64,000 bases of DNA from Arenibacter catalasegens (GTDB lineage Bacteria > Bacteroidota > Bacteroidia > Flavobacteriales > Flavobacteriaceae). The DNA lies in contig NZ_PHQQ01000008.1 of assembly GCF_002909235.1 (NCBI RefSeq), positions 62,001 through 126,000 on the forward strand, read 5' to 3'. Position 1 is the stretch's first letter. Each line of letters starts with the position of its first letter. The notes below the pieces were generated by a model, which saw nothing but the letters and a program-made list of their open reading frames with translations, was not told the DNA's origin and ran no database searches. Below are positions 16,934 through 26,371 of the stretch, one piece after another. The position numbers and the translations under genes are program-made.

Positions 16934-19069
16934 TTACTGTTTCGTTATATTAATATGTTCTTTGATATATTTTGCCCAAACTTTATACCCCTCCGGCAAT
17001 AAATGGATACCATCCTGGGAATATAAATCTGCCCTTAAAAACCCATTTTCATCAGAAAACTCACTGATTGCATTGTAATAGAATACATTTTTGTCGTTTC
17101 CAAAATCCTTGATCAAGGAGTGAATTTTATTGTATTTGTCCCGTCTATCCGTGTTTGGATCCAGTCCTGTGGGTAGGGGGCCAAATAACATTATTTTTGT
17201 AGCAGGCGAAAATTTTTCCTTGGTTACTTCCAAGACATTATGTATACCCTCTGCAATTTCCTCCGCTGTATTATCCTCAAAATTATTTACACCAATGGCC
17301 AGCACCACTACCTTTGGTAGAGCAGTTTCATATTTTCCATTATTTAGGCGGTACAATAGGTGTTGGGTTCGATCCCCAGAAATGCCGGCACCGATCCAGT
17401 TTAAATCGTTAAAATAAAGATCAGCAGCTTCTTTACCTGGGGCATAGGTGACATTAGGCCTATTTCCACCCCACCCTTGGGTAATGGAATTCCCAATGAG
17501 GAGTAAATCAATTTCTTTTGATGTCTGGCACAATGAATCTATATCATTGGCCTGGGCCCACCAATCTTTACCTTCTTTCCACCCTGCAGCGGAACGAAAT
17601 TCGGCACTCGGAGCAGGTACTATAGCAAAATTCAACTTTTGATCAGTAGCCCTAAGTATAAAATCGACAATCGGACTGGGGTTCTCCAAACTATGGGGAT
17701 GATGCCCCACTCCATCTTTATAAATAACATCAATAGCACCTCCATTCGCCTTTATTCCAGCTTCAAAAGGCGCTGTATTTTCTTCGATAGGCACAACAAC
17801 ATCTGCTGCTCCACATACGTGCATCATGGGATAACCACCCTTGGCGATAGCCTTTATTTTGTGTATGGGATTCCCTTTAAAATTGGAAATATCCTTTTGC
17901 GTATTCAGTGAGTACACCTTTTTAAATGCTTCCCAATCCGAGACACTTCCCTTGCCCTTTCCCAAACCTCCTGGCCAGCTCTTGCCATCCAATACAGGGG
18001 CATCGGCATATACACAAGCAACTTTTTTAGAATTTTTTGCTGCCCAATTATAAACAATCAATCCACCACGGCTCATACCCTCCAAAACCACTTTTTTAGA
18101 TAGCCCGTCTTGCGTCATTAATTTATAAAAATCGTCCCACCGCTTCATTGCCTCGGGACCTCCAAACAAATTAGCTACATCGCAATAGGCGATATGAAAG
18201 CCTCTTTCCAATAAAGCGATATCAGTTTGCGGTTCATGTCCCCAGAACCTGGCACGCAATACCCAAGGAGCTCCAGTCGCCACTTTCTTGGGCCGGACAA
18301 GTTTGCAGGCGTTCCCCTTATATTCGAAATTGGAAAGAGAATAACCATTAAAATTTTCTGTTTCCAGAGCTTTTATTTCCTTTGATTTTAGCGCATCTAT
18401 GGTTTCCATTTCCTTTTGCACTACCGCCTCATATAATCGCTTTGCAATCAACGTTGCCCCTAAAGAAGAAGGATGTATCATATCGGGCAATAAACCAGGC
18501 TGATTTATGAAAAGCTGATATAAATCCAACACTTCCGAATTGGTCTTAAACGCAACCGAACGGGTAATTGGTGTTATCTTATTTTTGATGACCTCGTTCC
18601 ATATCCCAGTAGTATCCGTGGTAAATGCAGGTACAGGAAGTAAAAGAATTATCCTTGTATTCTTGTTTTCCTTTTTAAAACTATTGACCAATTCAATATA
18701 ATCCGCCTCAAAATCGTCTAAATGAACCCGATTCTGCAGCTTACTATCATTGGTGCCCAATTTTATAAAAACAACATCCGGCTTAAATTCCAATGCATTG
18801 GAATAGGCCTCTGTTTCCCAATAGGGTTTGTCTCCCTTTTTTAAAAGGGTTCTTCCGCTCACCCCAAAATTCTGTACCTGATATGGGTTTCCTAGCATGG
18901 ATTGCAATTGTGCCGGAAAGGAATTTTTGTCCTTATTGACTACACCTGAACCATAGGTAATGCTGTTCCCTACGCAGGCAATTTTGATGGGATCCTGAAG
19001 GGTAGCTCCAGCGGATTCCGTTATTATAAATAACCCTAATAGTATAAATTGTAGCAGCCTACTAACCAT
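16934..19069 (-). CDS. Three-domain esterase: SGNH - alpha/beta hydrolase - SGNH
   Basis: 711 residues with a signal peptide. Residues about 28-220 are an SGNH/GDSL domain (ACVGNSITYGSG block I, IKLGTNDSK block III, LPDMIHPSSLGA block V). Residues about 250-490 are an alpha/beta hydrolase with a GMSRGG nucleophile elbow, CGAADVVVPIEE carrying an acid, and DGVGHHPHS carrying a His. Residues about 510-711 are a second SGNH domain (LLIGNSITQGWG, AIGVNNF, QDGIHLLPEGY). All three appear to keep their catalytic residues, so one polypeptide may carry three ester-cleaving sites. Likely targets are acetyl or other acyl esters on the fucan. No frameshift separates the domains. It is tightly linked to the SASA esterase gene (4 bp). 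Confidence 0.85.
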   Translation of the reverse strand: MVSRLLQFILLGLFIITESAGATLQDPIKIACVGNSITYGSGVVNKDKNSFPAQLQSMLGNPYQVQNFGVSGRTLLKKGDKPYWETEAYSNALEFKPDVVFIKLGTNDSKLQNRVHLDDFEADYIELVNSFKKENKNTRIILLLPVPAFTTDTTGIWNEVIKNKITPITRSVAFKTNSEVLDLYQLFINQPGLLPDMIHPSSLGATLIAKRLYEAVVQKEMETIDALKSKEIKALETENFNGYSLSNFEYKGNACKLVRPKKVATGAPWVLRARFWGHEPQTDIALLERGFHIAYCDVANLFGGPEAMKRWDDFYKLMTQDGLSKKVVLEGMSRGGLIVYNWAAKNSKKVACVYADAPVLDGKSWPGGLGKGKGSVSDWEAFKKVYSLNTQKDISNFKGNPIHKIKAIAKGGYPMMHVCGAADVVVPIEENTAPFEAGIKANGGAIDVIYKDGVGHHPHSLENPSPIVDFILRATDQKLNFAIVPAPSAEFRSAAGWKEGKDWWAQANDIDSLCQTSKEIDLLLIGNSITQGWGGNRPNVTYAPGKEAADLYFNDLNWIGAGISGDRTQHLLYRLNNGKYETALPKVVVLAIGVNNFEDNTAEEIAEGIHNVLEVTKEKFSPATKIMLFGPLPTGLDPNTDRRDKYNKIHSLIKDFGNDKNVFYYNAISEFSDENGFLRADLYSQDGIHLLPEGYKVWAKYIKEHINITKQ

Positions 19070-19105
19070 ATCATTTTATATATCAAACCCCTTTCCAGGA
19101 GGATA

Positions 19106-21259
19106 TTAATTCGTTTTAAATTCCCAAGTTACTTTTTTGTTGTAGCCATAAGGCTTCCCTTTTTCTGGAGCGCTTATGGCACCCCTTAGGTTTCCCTTGC
19201 TGTCTCTTTTCACTTGAATGTTGACCTTTGAATATTGACCTTTTTCAAAATCGAAGCTTAGACCATCATCATCATAAAGGGTAAACTCCCCTTCCTTTGT
19301 ACCATAATGACGGATGATTAGATTTACCTTCTCTCCCAATTTAGGAGCCTGTCTCTGAACGGGTCGCATTGGAATTATTCCGCCATCCCTAACATATAAT
19401 GGTATTTTTTCCAATCCGGGAGCTACTGTAATCACCTCATTTTCTCCGACAAATTTGCCATCGTAGAAATCGAACCATTTGCCTGCCGGAAGGATTACCT
19501 TTCTTTCCTTCTCCCCCTCAAACATCGGAGCCACCAAAATATTATCGCCCATCATGTATTGATCTTTAATTTCACTTTCAACGGCCACCTTATAAGGATT
19601 GTCGGTGGAATCCAGTTGACCTTCGGCCACATCGTGGTCATAAGAAAAACCATCCACCAAATTCATGGCCCTAAAGGGAGGCAAGCCTTCAAAATGATAT
19701 TGGGAAAAGGTGGTGTAGATATATGGCAATAACTGCATTCTTAGATTGGCCACGTCCCTAACGGCTGCTTCCACTTCGGGAAAGGACCATGGTTTGGTAC
19801 CATCTGCCCAGGCATTAAGCATGGCCATTGGCGAAAAACAAACGGATTGCATTCTGCGCAACCACTCTTCTGCAGTTTTTGAAGCACGTACCTCTGGGGT
19901 CCATAACACCCCTATAAAACTACTATTTACTAGGGCCGTTATAAAATCTTTATGACTGTAATAATCGTTATAAATTACATAAGGCAAGGCACTGGCCCCG
20001 GCATTGGATGCCCTGACCAAACCGTATGTTCTCTGATTCCTTTCCTTAAACCATTTAGCAGTCATATCCTGGATCAACAGACCGTAAACCTGTCTCATTT
20101 GTTCGCCACTATATCCAGAGGGGAATGTAGCGACGTCTGGCCATACCCAAAAATCATACCCATCAACCTCATCTATTTTATAACCGCTGACTCCTAAGTT
20201 TAAATGATTTTCAACAAAGTGTGCCTTAAAAATATCACGGGTTTCCTGAAGCATCAAATCTGGAACAATACCATTCCAAACGGTATGGGAAGCTGATAGA
20301 TCTTTCAACTTTGGGTATAAAGAACCAATTGGAGATACATAGGGATTCAACCATAAATTGGTTCGAATACCTTTGTCAAGTAACTCGCTATTGAATTTTT
20401 TCGGATCTGGAAACCTTGTTTCGTCCCATTCAAAGGTGCAAGGGTAGGACATACTGTGCCATCCTGGTTCTACCCCAATAAAATCTAAGGGAAAATCATG
20501 GTCTTCAAATTCTTTGGCTTCCTTAATTATATCGTATTGACTATATAATGTTGGTACTCTCTGGGTAAATCCCAGCCCCCATTTGGGAGGAATATAACCA
20601 CCTCCGTTAAATAAATTATAGCGTTGTACCGCTTCCATAGGTGAGGTCCCACCATACACATAAACATCGGTTCCTTTGGCCGGCACCAATATTTCCACAG
20701 CATCCGAATAAGGTTGGGCCTGCCATTGCCGATCGGTATTCCTATCCCTTAATACAGGTTTATCATCCGCATCTACACGAACACCTGTCCCGGCATAAAC
20801 AGTAATATACCTAGCGGCATCTATTAGCACCCCATAACCTTTGGAGGAAACATAAAATGGAACTGGGGCATGGGTACGCCCATCATCCCTACCACCGTAA
20901 TGATCAACATGTAATTGCATGATACGGCCCCTTTGATGTACCGTCTTAAAATTGAGTCCCAAGCCATATATTTGCTCCTCCTTGGATAATGGAAATTGCA
21001 AATAAGTCTTCCCATCAATGACCTTGGTTTTAATTTTATCCTCTTGAAAAGGGAAAATAGCTGCTGGCAATTTGTTGAGTGCCCCAACCTTGGGCTGCAC
21101 ATCAGCTGCCTTTAACAGGCTAATATCCTCTGGCTCCCCTACACTGGTCTTCCAAATTCCATTTTCAATTTCGGTCCACTCCAACTCCTGTCCATCTACT
21201 GAGGAGTGATATATGGTAGTTAGTAGGCACAAAATAATTACATGGAATTTGAAATTCAT
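19106..21259 (-). CDS. GH31 family glycosidase
   Basis: 717 residues from the ATG at 21259, which starts a clean signal peptide (ends near SSVDG); an upstream in-frame ATG would add 20 charged residues. An N-terminal mutarotase-like sandwich precedes the barrel. GWHSMSYPCTFEWDETRFPDP and GIRTNLWLNPYVSP are family blocks. GYKIDEVDGYDF near residue 363 holds the nucleophile Asp. In the acid/base region the sequence reads GVLWTPEVRAS, with Glu where many GH31 enzymes have Asp in a GDN motif. Members act on alpha-glucosides, alpha-xylosides or alpha-galactosides. In a fucan locus an alpha-xylosidase or alpha-galactosidase acting on side branches is plausible, but the substrate is not readable. 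Confidence 0.87.
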   Translation of the reverse strand: MNFKFHVIILCLLTTIYHSSVDGQELEWTEIENGIWKTSVGEPEDISLLKAADVQPKVGALNKLPAAIFPFQEDKIKTKVIDGKTYLQFPLSKEEQIYGLGLNFKTVHQRGRIMQLHVDHYGGRDDGRTHAPVPFYVSSKGYGVLIDAARYITVYAGTGVRVDADDKPVLRDRNTDRQWQAQPYSDAVEILVPAKGTDVYVYGGTSPMEAVQRYNLFNGGGYIPPKWGLGFTQRVPTLYSQYDIIKEAKEFEDHDFPLDFIGVEPGWHSMSYPCTFEWDETRFPDPKKFNSELLDKGIRTNLWLNPYVSPIGSLYPKLKDLSASHTVWNGIVPDLMLQETRDIFKAHFVENHLNLGVSGYKIDEVDGYDFWVWPDVATFPSGYSGEQMRQVYGLLIQDMTAKWFKERNQRTYGLVRASNAGASALPYVIYNDYYSHKDFITALVNSSFIGVLWTPEVRASKTAEEWLRRMQSVCFSPMAMLNAWADGTKPWSFPEVEAAVRDVANLRMQLLPYIYTTFSQYHFEGLPPFRAMNLVDGFSYDHDVAEGQLDSTDNPYKVAVESEIKDQYMMGDNILVAPMFEGEKERKVILPAGKWFDFYDGKFVGENEVITVAPGLEKIPLYVRDGGIIPMRPVQRQAPKLGEKVNLIIRHYGTKEGEFTLYDDDGLSFDFEKGQYSKVNIQVKRDSKGNLRGAISAPEKGKPYGYNKKVTWEFKTN

Positions 21260-21322
21260 GCTAATTGGATTTTTAAAGTTACGTTTCCACCACAAATTTG
21301 GTGAGAACTTCAAAACCAATGA

Positions 21323-21344
21323 CCCCTCGAATCCGCTCGAGGGG
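21323..21344. repeat. Hairpin-forming inverted repeat
   Basis: An 8-bp perfect stem (cccctcga / tcgagggg) with a 6-nt loop lies in the 216-bp gap between the FAH-family and GH31 genes, both on the minus strand. There is no T tract right after it in the minus direction, so it is not a clear intrinsic terminator. It may be part of the dispersed palindromic element described next to it. Confidence 0.6.
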
Positions 21345-21383
21345 ACACTACAGTATTAAATAAAAATTTTCCGGTCGAGCGCA

Positions 21384-21401
21384 TCCCGATAGCTATCGGG
21401 A
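21384..21401. repeat. 18-bp perfect palindrome (tcccgatagctatcggga)
   Basis: This is an exact self-complementary sequence, flanked by ggtc on one side and gacc on the other. Its core, cccgatagct followed by an A/T and then cgggagaga, recurs in the tandem repeat array at 62129 and 62449, so it belongs to a dispersed repeat family in this genome. It lies downstream of the FAH-family gene and upstream of GH31, where a structured RNA could act as a processing or attenuation site. Confidence 0.7.
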
Positions 21402-21475
21402 GAGACCTGAACGATTATCAGATTAATTACAAACTTGTCAACTATAATTCGGCAAGAACCAAAATTGGCTTAACC

Positions 21476-22336
21476 TTATTTACCGCTATATGCCTTTGCA
21501 GTCTGCTTGGAGCTTCCGAGTCCTTCGATCCCCAATTCTACCACATCACCTGCTTTTAAGTATTTAGGAGGATTAAAACCTAACCCTACTCCAAAAGGAG
21601 TCCCTGTTGAAATAATATCGCCTGGCAACAAGGTCATAAACTGACTGATATAGCTTACTACTTCTTGAATGTTGAAAATAAAATCGGAGGTAGAACTTTC
21701 CTGTACCTTTTCCCCATTTAATTTTAACCACAAGTTCAGGTTATTAGGGTCTTTAATTTCATCTTTCGTAGCAATGAATGGTCCTACAGGTGCAAAGGTA
21801 TCGCAGCTTTTGCCCTTTACCCATTGCCCTTCACGTTCTATTTGAAAAGCCCTCTCACTGTAATCGTTGTGCAGCACATATCCGGCAACATGGTCCAACG
21901 CTTTTTCTTCCGAAACATAAGATGCCTTTTTACCAATTACCACGGCCAATTCAACTTCCCAATCTGTTTTTTCACTTCCTTTTGGAATGATAACATCATC
22001 ATTAGGCCCTACTATAGCAGAAGTTGCCTTAAAGAACAATACCGGCTCTTTAGGGACCGCCATCCCGCTTTCTGCAGCATGTTTTGCATAATTTAGACCC
22101 ACACAAACAATCTTTGAAGGTCTAACCAAGGGAGCTCCCAAACGGACACTACTATCCACTTTAGGACAGTTGCTTTCATTTTCTGACAACCATTTTTTTA
22201 ATTGGTCCAGTCCGTCTGTTCCAAAGAAATCCTCATTGTAATCCCTTCCGAAGGCAGATACATCCAATCGGGTGCCATTTTCCAATTGCACACCTGGTTT
22301 TTCCTTACCTATTTCTCCAAATCGTATTAGTTTCAT
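21476..22336 (-). CDS. FAH-family hydrolase, probable 2,4-diketo-3-deoxy-L-fuconate hydrolase
   Basis: 286 residues of the fumarylacetoacetase superfamily. Family motifs are the CVGLNYAKHAAESG turn, WEVELAVVIG with two metal-binding Glu, the downstream metal Asp in HNDYSER, KSCDTFAPVGPF, and LLPGDIISTGTPFGVG near the end. In non-phosphorylative 6-deoxyhexose catabolism such an enzyme splits 2,4-diketo-3-deoxy-L-fuconate to pyruvate and L-lactate. The fuconate dehydratase, the matching dehydrogenase and an LldD-type lactate dehydrogenase are all in this block, which makes that function more likely than general FAH activity. It is cytoplasmic, with no signal peptide. Confidence 0.83.
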   Translation of the reverse strand: MKLIRFGEIGKEKPGVQLENGTRLDVSAFGRDYNEDFFGTDGLDQLKKWLSENESNCPKVDSSVRLGAPLVRPSKIVCVGLNYAKHAAESGMAVPKEPVLFFKATSAIVGPNDDVIIPKGSEKTDWEVELAVVIGKKASYVSEEKALDHVAGYVLHNDYSERAFQIEREGQWVKGKSCDTFAPVGPFIATKDEIKDPNNLNLWLKLNGEKVQESSTSDFIFNIQEVVSYISQFMTLLPGDIISTGTPFGVGLGFNPPKYLKAGDVVELGIEGLGSSKQTAKAYSGK

Positions 22337-22398
22337 CTGTTTCTATTTATTGCGTTACTATTGATATACTTGTTGTATTTGATTTCCAAATTAATCCA

Positions 22399-23982
22399 TC
22401 AGTTATAAAAAACTTCCAATTGCTTCCAATCCTTACTTCCATAGCCTTCTGGATCATTCTTTTGCTTTTCTCCTAGATTGCTTCTCCCATTTTCTATGTA
22501 GGAAACCATTAATCTGGTCATTGCACTTTCTACTTCATGAAACTGACCATAAACATTATTCTTTTCCTGTGGGTCTCTGCTTAAATCGTACAATTGAAAT
22601 TTTGGAAGGTCTTCTATCCCTTCCGAATTAGGTTTCGGCGCACTCCAACCACCAGACCCTGGGCAAAAGACCATTTTCCAATTGTCCTTTCTTATAGCAA
22701 AACTTCCATTTATAGAATGATGCACTGTAGCCTCTCTCTTATACTCTTTGGAAGCGGGATTACTAAACAAAGGTAACATTGAAAAACTATCCTCTCCTTC
22801 GGTATCTGCCAAATCCACCCCCACTATTTCGGCGCAGGTAGCCAATAAATCTGTTGTGCATATGGTTTTGTCCGATTTTGAATTGGGTTTAATTTTAGCG
22901 GGCCATTTTACCATGAATGGAACTCGATGTCCTCCTTCAAAAATATCGGCCTTATGCCCTCTTAAAATTCCGTTGGGACTATGCCCCTTGGCAATCATTT
23001 CATTGATATCAGCTGCAGGCGAGCAACCATTGTCGCTCGTAAAAATAACAAGGGTATTTTCTTCAATCCCTGCTTCCTTTATTACCGCCGCCAATTGTCC
23101 CATATAGGCATCGATCATCATCATAAAATCCCCATAAGGATTTAGATCACTTTTTCCCTGCCATTCTTCTGTGGGGAGAATTGGGGTGTGAGGAGATGGT
23201 AGCGCCAAATACAAAAAGAAGGGATCCTTTCCTTTTGATATATTCTTTATATAATTAAAGGATTTTCTAAAAAAATTAGGGGTAACATCATCAAAAATAA
23301 AATCGGCAGACGTAGGTCCCTTTCTCCACCATCCATATTTAGTCTTACTTTCAGTTACCGTATCCGGTACCATGGTAGGCATTCCATTTTCCACATAGAC
23401 ATATGGAGCCATATCCAACGAACCACAATGCCCATATGAATATGTAAAACCAAGGGTATTGGGAGCATTACCTACTTTCTTGGAGAAATCTATATTATCA
23501 AAATCTCCTGGGTCCCAACCTTCCCCAGATTCCACTTTAGAATCCTTTAGTGCCCAGTCCCATCCCAAATGCCATTTCCCAATAAATGCCGTTTCATAAC
23601 CTTCTTTTTTAAGCAAAGAGGCGACAGTAGTTCTGCTTTTTGGAATCAAAGCATTGGAATTGCCCGTAAGCACCCCACTTTTAATGGGGCTTCTCCAATT
23701 ATACCTTCCTGTAATTATTCCATAGCGAGTGGGAGTACAGACCGAAGAAGAGGTATGGGCGTCCGTAAATTGCATTCCCGCCGATCCCAGAGCATCCAGA
23801 TTAGGCGTACTAATCTTTCCTTGGGCATTGTAAAGACTAATATCACCATAGCCAAGATCATCTGCTAAAACATAAATAATGTTAGGGCGCTTTTCCTTTT
23901 TTTCAGAACCTTTAAAACTAAGGCCGTAGACTGCTCCACCGAGCAACAATGCTATTAATATATATTTATATAATGGCTTCAT
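22399..23982 (-). CDS. S1-family sulfatase
   Basis: 527 residues. A hydrophobic N-terminal segment serves as a signal or anchor. RPNIIYVLADDLGYGD supplies the metal Asp pair, and CTPTR at 82-86 is the formylglycine signature (Cys82). GKWHLGW, PSPHTPI and FTSDNGCSPAAD follow as in other arylsulfatase-like polysaccharide sulfatases. The variant CTPTR and different spacing show it is not a recent duplicate of the other sulfatase in this block, so it probably removes sulfate from another position. It lies 6 bp after the beta-helix/PDZ gene and 62 bp before the FAH gene. Confidence 0.92.
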   Translation of the reverse strand: MKPLYKYILIALLLGGAVYGLSFKGSEKKEKRPNIIYVLADDLGYGDISLYNAQGKISTPNLDALGSAGMQFTDAHTSSSVCTPTRYGIITGRYNWRSPIKSGVLTGNSNALIPKSRTTVASLLKKEGYETAFIGKWHLGWDWALKDSKVESGEGWDPGDFDNIDFSKKVGNAPNTLGFTYSYGHCGSLDMAPYVYVENGMPTMVPDTVTESKTKYGWWRKGPTSADFIFDDVTPNFFRKSFNYIKNISKGKDPFFLYLALPSPHTPILPTEEWQGKSDLNPYGDFMMMIDAYMGQLAAVIKEAGIEENTLVIFTSDNGCSPAADINEMIAKGHSPNGILRGHKADIFEGGHRVPFMVKWPAKIKPNSKSDKTICTTDLLATCAEIVGVDLADTEGEDSFSMLPLFSNPASKEYKREATVHHSINGSFAIRKDNWKMVFCPGSGGWSAPKPNSEGIEDLPKFQLYDLSRDPQEKNNVYGQFHEVESAMTRLMVSYIENGRSNLGEKQKNDPEGYGSKDWKQLEVFYN

Positions 23983-23988
23983 GGGGCT

Positions 23989-26340
23989 TTATTTTTTTGT
24001 TGATATAGCTATCTCTTTTTCCTTCTGATTTCTAAATATAGTAAGATTCAGTTTTCCTTTCCAATTATTATTCTGATAAGACTTCATTAAATCGGCCACC
24101 GTATTAATTTCAGCTCCTTCGGCCGCGATGATAACATCCCCAGCCTGAAGTAGCGAGTTTCCAGCAACGCTATGTTTTTCCATAGAAAGAATAAGAACTC
24201 CGGCAGTCTTATTGAGGCCGGAGGCCGAACGCTCTGCCATGGTAAGAACATTTTTAATTTTAGCTCCCAACCAGTTAAATGTGGCCGACTTTTCACTGGA
24301 ATCGCCAAAAAACATGGTGGGTATGGTAGGGGTCTCGGCCAAGGATCTTAGCGCTGTATTAACAACACCAAAGCTATTCATATCAAAGTTCTTAAATCCA
24401 ATTTTAAAGGCTGGCGATTCTTCCTTTACGGAATAGTTCCCGATTTTTGCGTCGATAAATAAGGCATCACCGAAAATACTATGTTGATCCACCCCTTTAC
24501 TTTGGCTTTCCAACAAGGTTTGCTCATCTGGAAAAAGGTTATAATCCACTTCCTTGCCCCATTCCTGTAGCCTTATATCCTTGTGTTCCGTAAATACAAT
24601 ATTGTGTTTAAAAACATCCCCACTATTCTTAAACCACACATGTGGGTGGAAACCATTGTTTATCATGATGTTGTTTTCCACGGTACGATAAAATCCTTCC
24701 CTCAATTTAATTCCCCCATTTAAACACACATTATTATAAATGTGGTAATTGGATGAACCGTCGTCCAAATCTATATCCCACCCGTGATCGCAACGAAACC
24801 TATTATTTCTTATAACAGTTGTGTGAATGGCATCCCATTTGGGCATTTCCGGTTGAACTTCCACAATTTTATTTAAAGTTTCGCGATTGGGGTGCCAAAA
24901 CCGGTCCCTGCCCCAGGAATTAAACGCACCATGATCTCCGGATTCCAATACAGTGTTAAAAACATCGTTGTGTTCAATTATATGTCCGCCCCAAGTGCCA
25001 TCACCAATATTAATCCCTGCTCTTGGTACATCATAAATACTGTTATGGCTAACCGTAATATCCATGGCCATGGCAATCTGTACGCCAGCTGTTTGCTTTT
25101 CCACCCTTCCAGTGCGATGAATCAAGTTATTATCTGCTACCGAATAACTTGGATACTTATTTGTTTTTGGGCCCCGAACGGTGTCCATTTCCGCTAAGGG
25201 AACAAATTCATCATACTGGAACGATGCTGACCTAACTGCTTCGGGACTACCCACAAAACTGATTCCCGACGCCCCAATCTCATGGATATGATTATCAGAA
25301 ATGTCCATGTCCCTATTGAAGTTACTAACCAAAATAGCATTCCCCCCCAAATTGGTCAATTCACAATTCTGGATACTCACATTTTGAGTCCCTTCAAGAA
25401 TAATGGCCGCTCCTCTATAAATGGTCCAATCGCTTCTTAACAATGGCTCATATTCTTCCATAAAAGTGCGCTGTGAATGCTCAAATTTTATTCCACTTAT
25501 TTCAATGTCCGTCACAGGGTTTTCTTCATTACCAATAACTTCCACCAGATGCTTTAGTTGTACTCCCTCTGTTAGGGCATTAGCAAGGTCGACTCCCTCT
25601 GTTGGCCAATAATATAATCGGTTGTCCCTATCCAAGTACCACTCCCCCGGAGCATTCAATTCTTCGAATACATTTTCTACCATACGATACTTCACGTGCA
25701 TTTTTGAGGGCCTATTATTCTGGTATCCACCAGACAATATCAGCTCCCCATTTTCATCTACCCCAGTGGAAACGAAATGGAATCCGCCCCACTCCCCACT
25801 ATGCATGGCATGGACTATAGCTCCTACCGGATTGGCCCAAGTTTTTATCCTTTCTGGGGATATGGCATCAGCAGCGTGTCCTTGCCAATGTCCCCCATTT
25901 TCGTCATAATTGGGATAACGGGCCAATATTTGCTGATTTCCATTAACGAAAAGCTGGTCGAAATCGTCGTCCTTCTGTAATTGTGCTACCCATATATGGT
26001 CATTGAACTTTTCCCATTTAGAATTCAGCACTTTGGAACCTTTTACCACTGTTTTGTCCGACCCTTCCCCTATCAATTTCAAAGGTCCAAGTTCTGGTTG
26101 GATCCTTATGGGAGAACTAATGCGATGATCTCCTGCCATCAAGTGAATGGTCAAGGTATTTTGAACCCCTTCGTCTCTCAGTTGAGCCACGGTATTGATT
26201 CCTTCTTCAATAGAACTAAAAACCAATTCTCCATTTTTAAATTCCTCCCCGTTGGAAGTTATATAAATATCAGATACCGTTGGTGAACACCCTATTAAGA
26301 AAAGGGCAATTACGAAATTATATAACGCTATTTTTTTCAT
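23989..26340 (-). CDS. Right-handed beta-helix (GH141-like) protein fused to a PDZ domain, lipoprotein
   Basis: 783 residues. The lipobox is ALFLIGC. Residues about 25-240 resemble the N-terminal part of GH141-type proteins (SIEEGINTVAQLRDEG, GSDKTVVKGSKVL). Residues about 270-640 are beta-helix turns rich in Asn and His (SIQNCELTNLGGNAILVS, DISDNHIHEIGASG, TVIRNNRFRCDHGW). Residues about 690-783 look like a PDZ domain, with a GVLILSMEKHSVAGNSLLQ loop and LQAGDVIIAAEGAEI. GH141 includes alpha-L-fucosidase and xylanase activities and is common in fucoidan loci, so fucan cleavage is plausible. The PDZ addition is unusual for a glycosidase and suggests docking to another envelope protein. Family assignment is by eye only. 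Confidence 0.78.
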   Translation of the reverse strand: MKKIALYNFVIALFLIGCSPTVSDIYITSNGEEFKNGELVFSSIEEGINTVAQLRDEGVQNTLTIHLMAGDHRISSPIRIQPELGPLKLIGEGSDKTVVKGSKVLNSKWEKFNDHIWVAQLQKDDDFDQLFVNGNQQILARYPNYDENGGHWQGHAADAISPERIKTWANPVGAIVHAMHSGEWGGFHFVSTGVDENGELILSGGYQNNRPSKMHVKYRMVENVFEELNAPGEWYLDRDNRLYYWPTEGVDLANALTEGVQLKHLVEVIGNEENPVTDIEISGIKFEHSQRTFMEEYEPLLRSDWTIYRGAAIILEGTQNVSIQNCELTNLGGNAILVSNFNRDMDISDNHIHEIGASGISFVGSPEAVRSASFQYDEFVPLAEMDTVRGPKTNKYPSYSVADNNLIHRTGRVEKQTAGVQIAMAMDITVSHNSIYDVPRAGINIGDGTWGGHIIEHNDVFNTVLESGDHGAFNSWGRDRFWHPNRETLNKIVEVQPEMPKWDAIHTTVIRNNRFRCDHGWDIDLDDGSSNYHIYNNVCLNGGIKLREGFYRTVENNIMINNGFHPHVWFKNSGDVFKHNIVFTEHKDIRLQEWGKEVDYNLFPDEQTLLESQSKGVDQHSIFGDALFIDAKIGNYSVKEESPAFKIGFKNFDMNSFGVVNTALRSLAETPTIPTMFFGDSSEKSATFNWLGAKIKNVLTMAERSASGLNKTAGVLILSMEKHSVAGNSLLQAGDVIIAAEGAEINTVADLMKSYQNNNWKGKLNLTIFRNQKEKEIAISTKK

Positions 26341-26371
26341 TAACTATTAAAAAGATATTTTGTCCAAACTC

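Noticed and set aside
21260-21319. Upstream ATG of the GH31 gene (21319)
   Set aside because: It would put 20 charged and aromatic residues before a clean signal peptide that starts at 21259.
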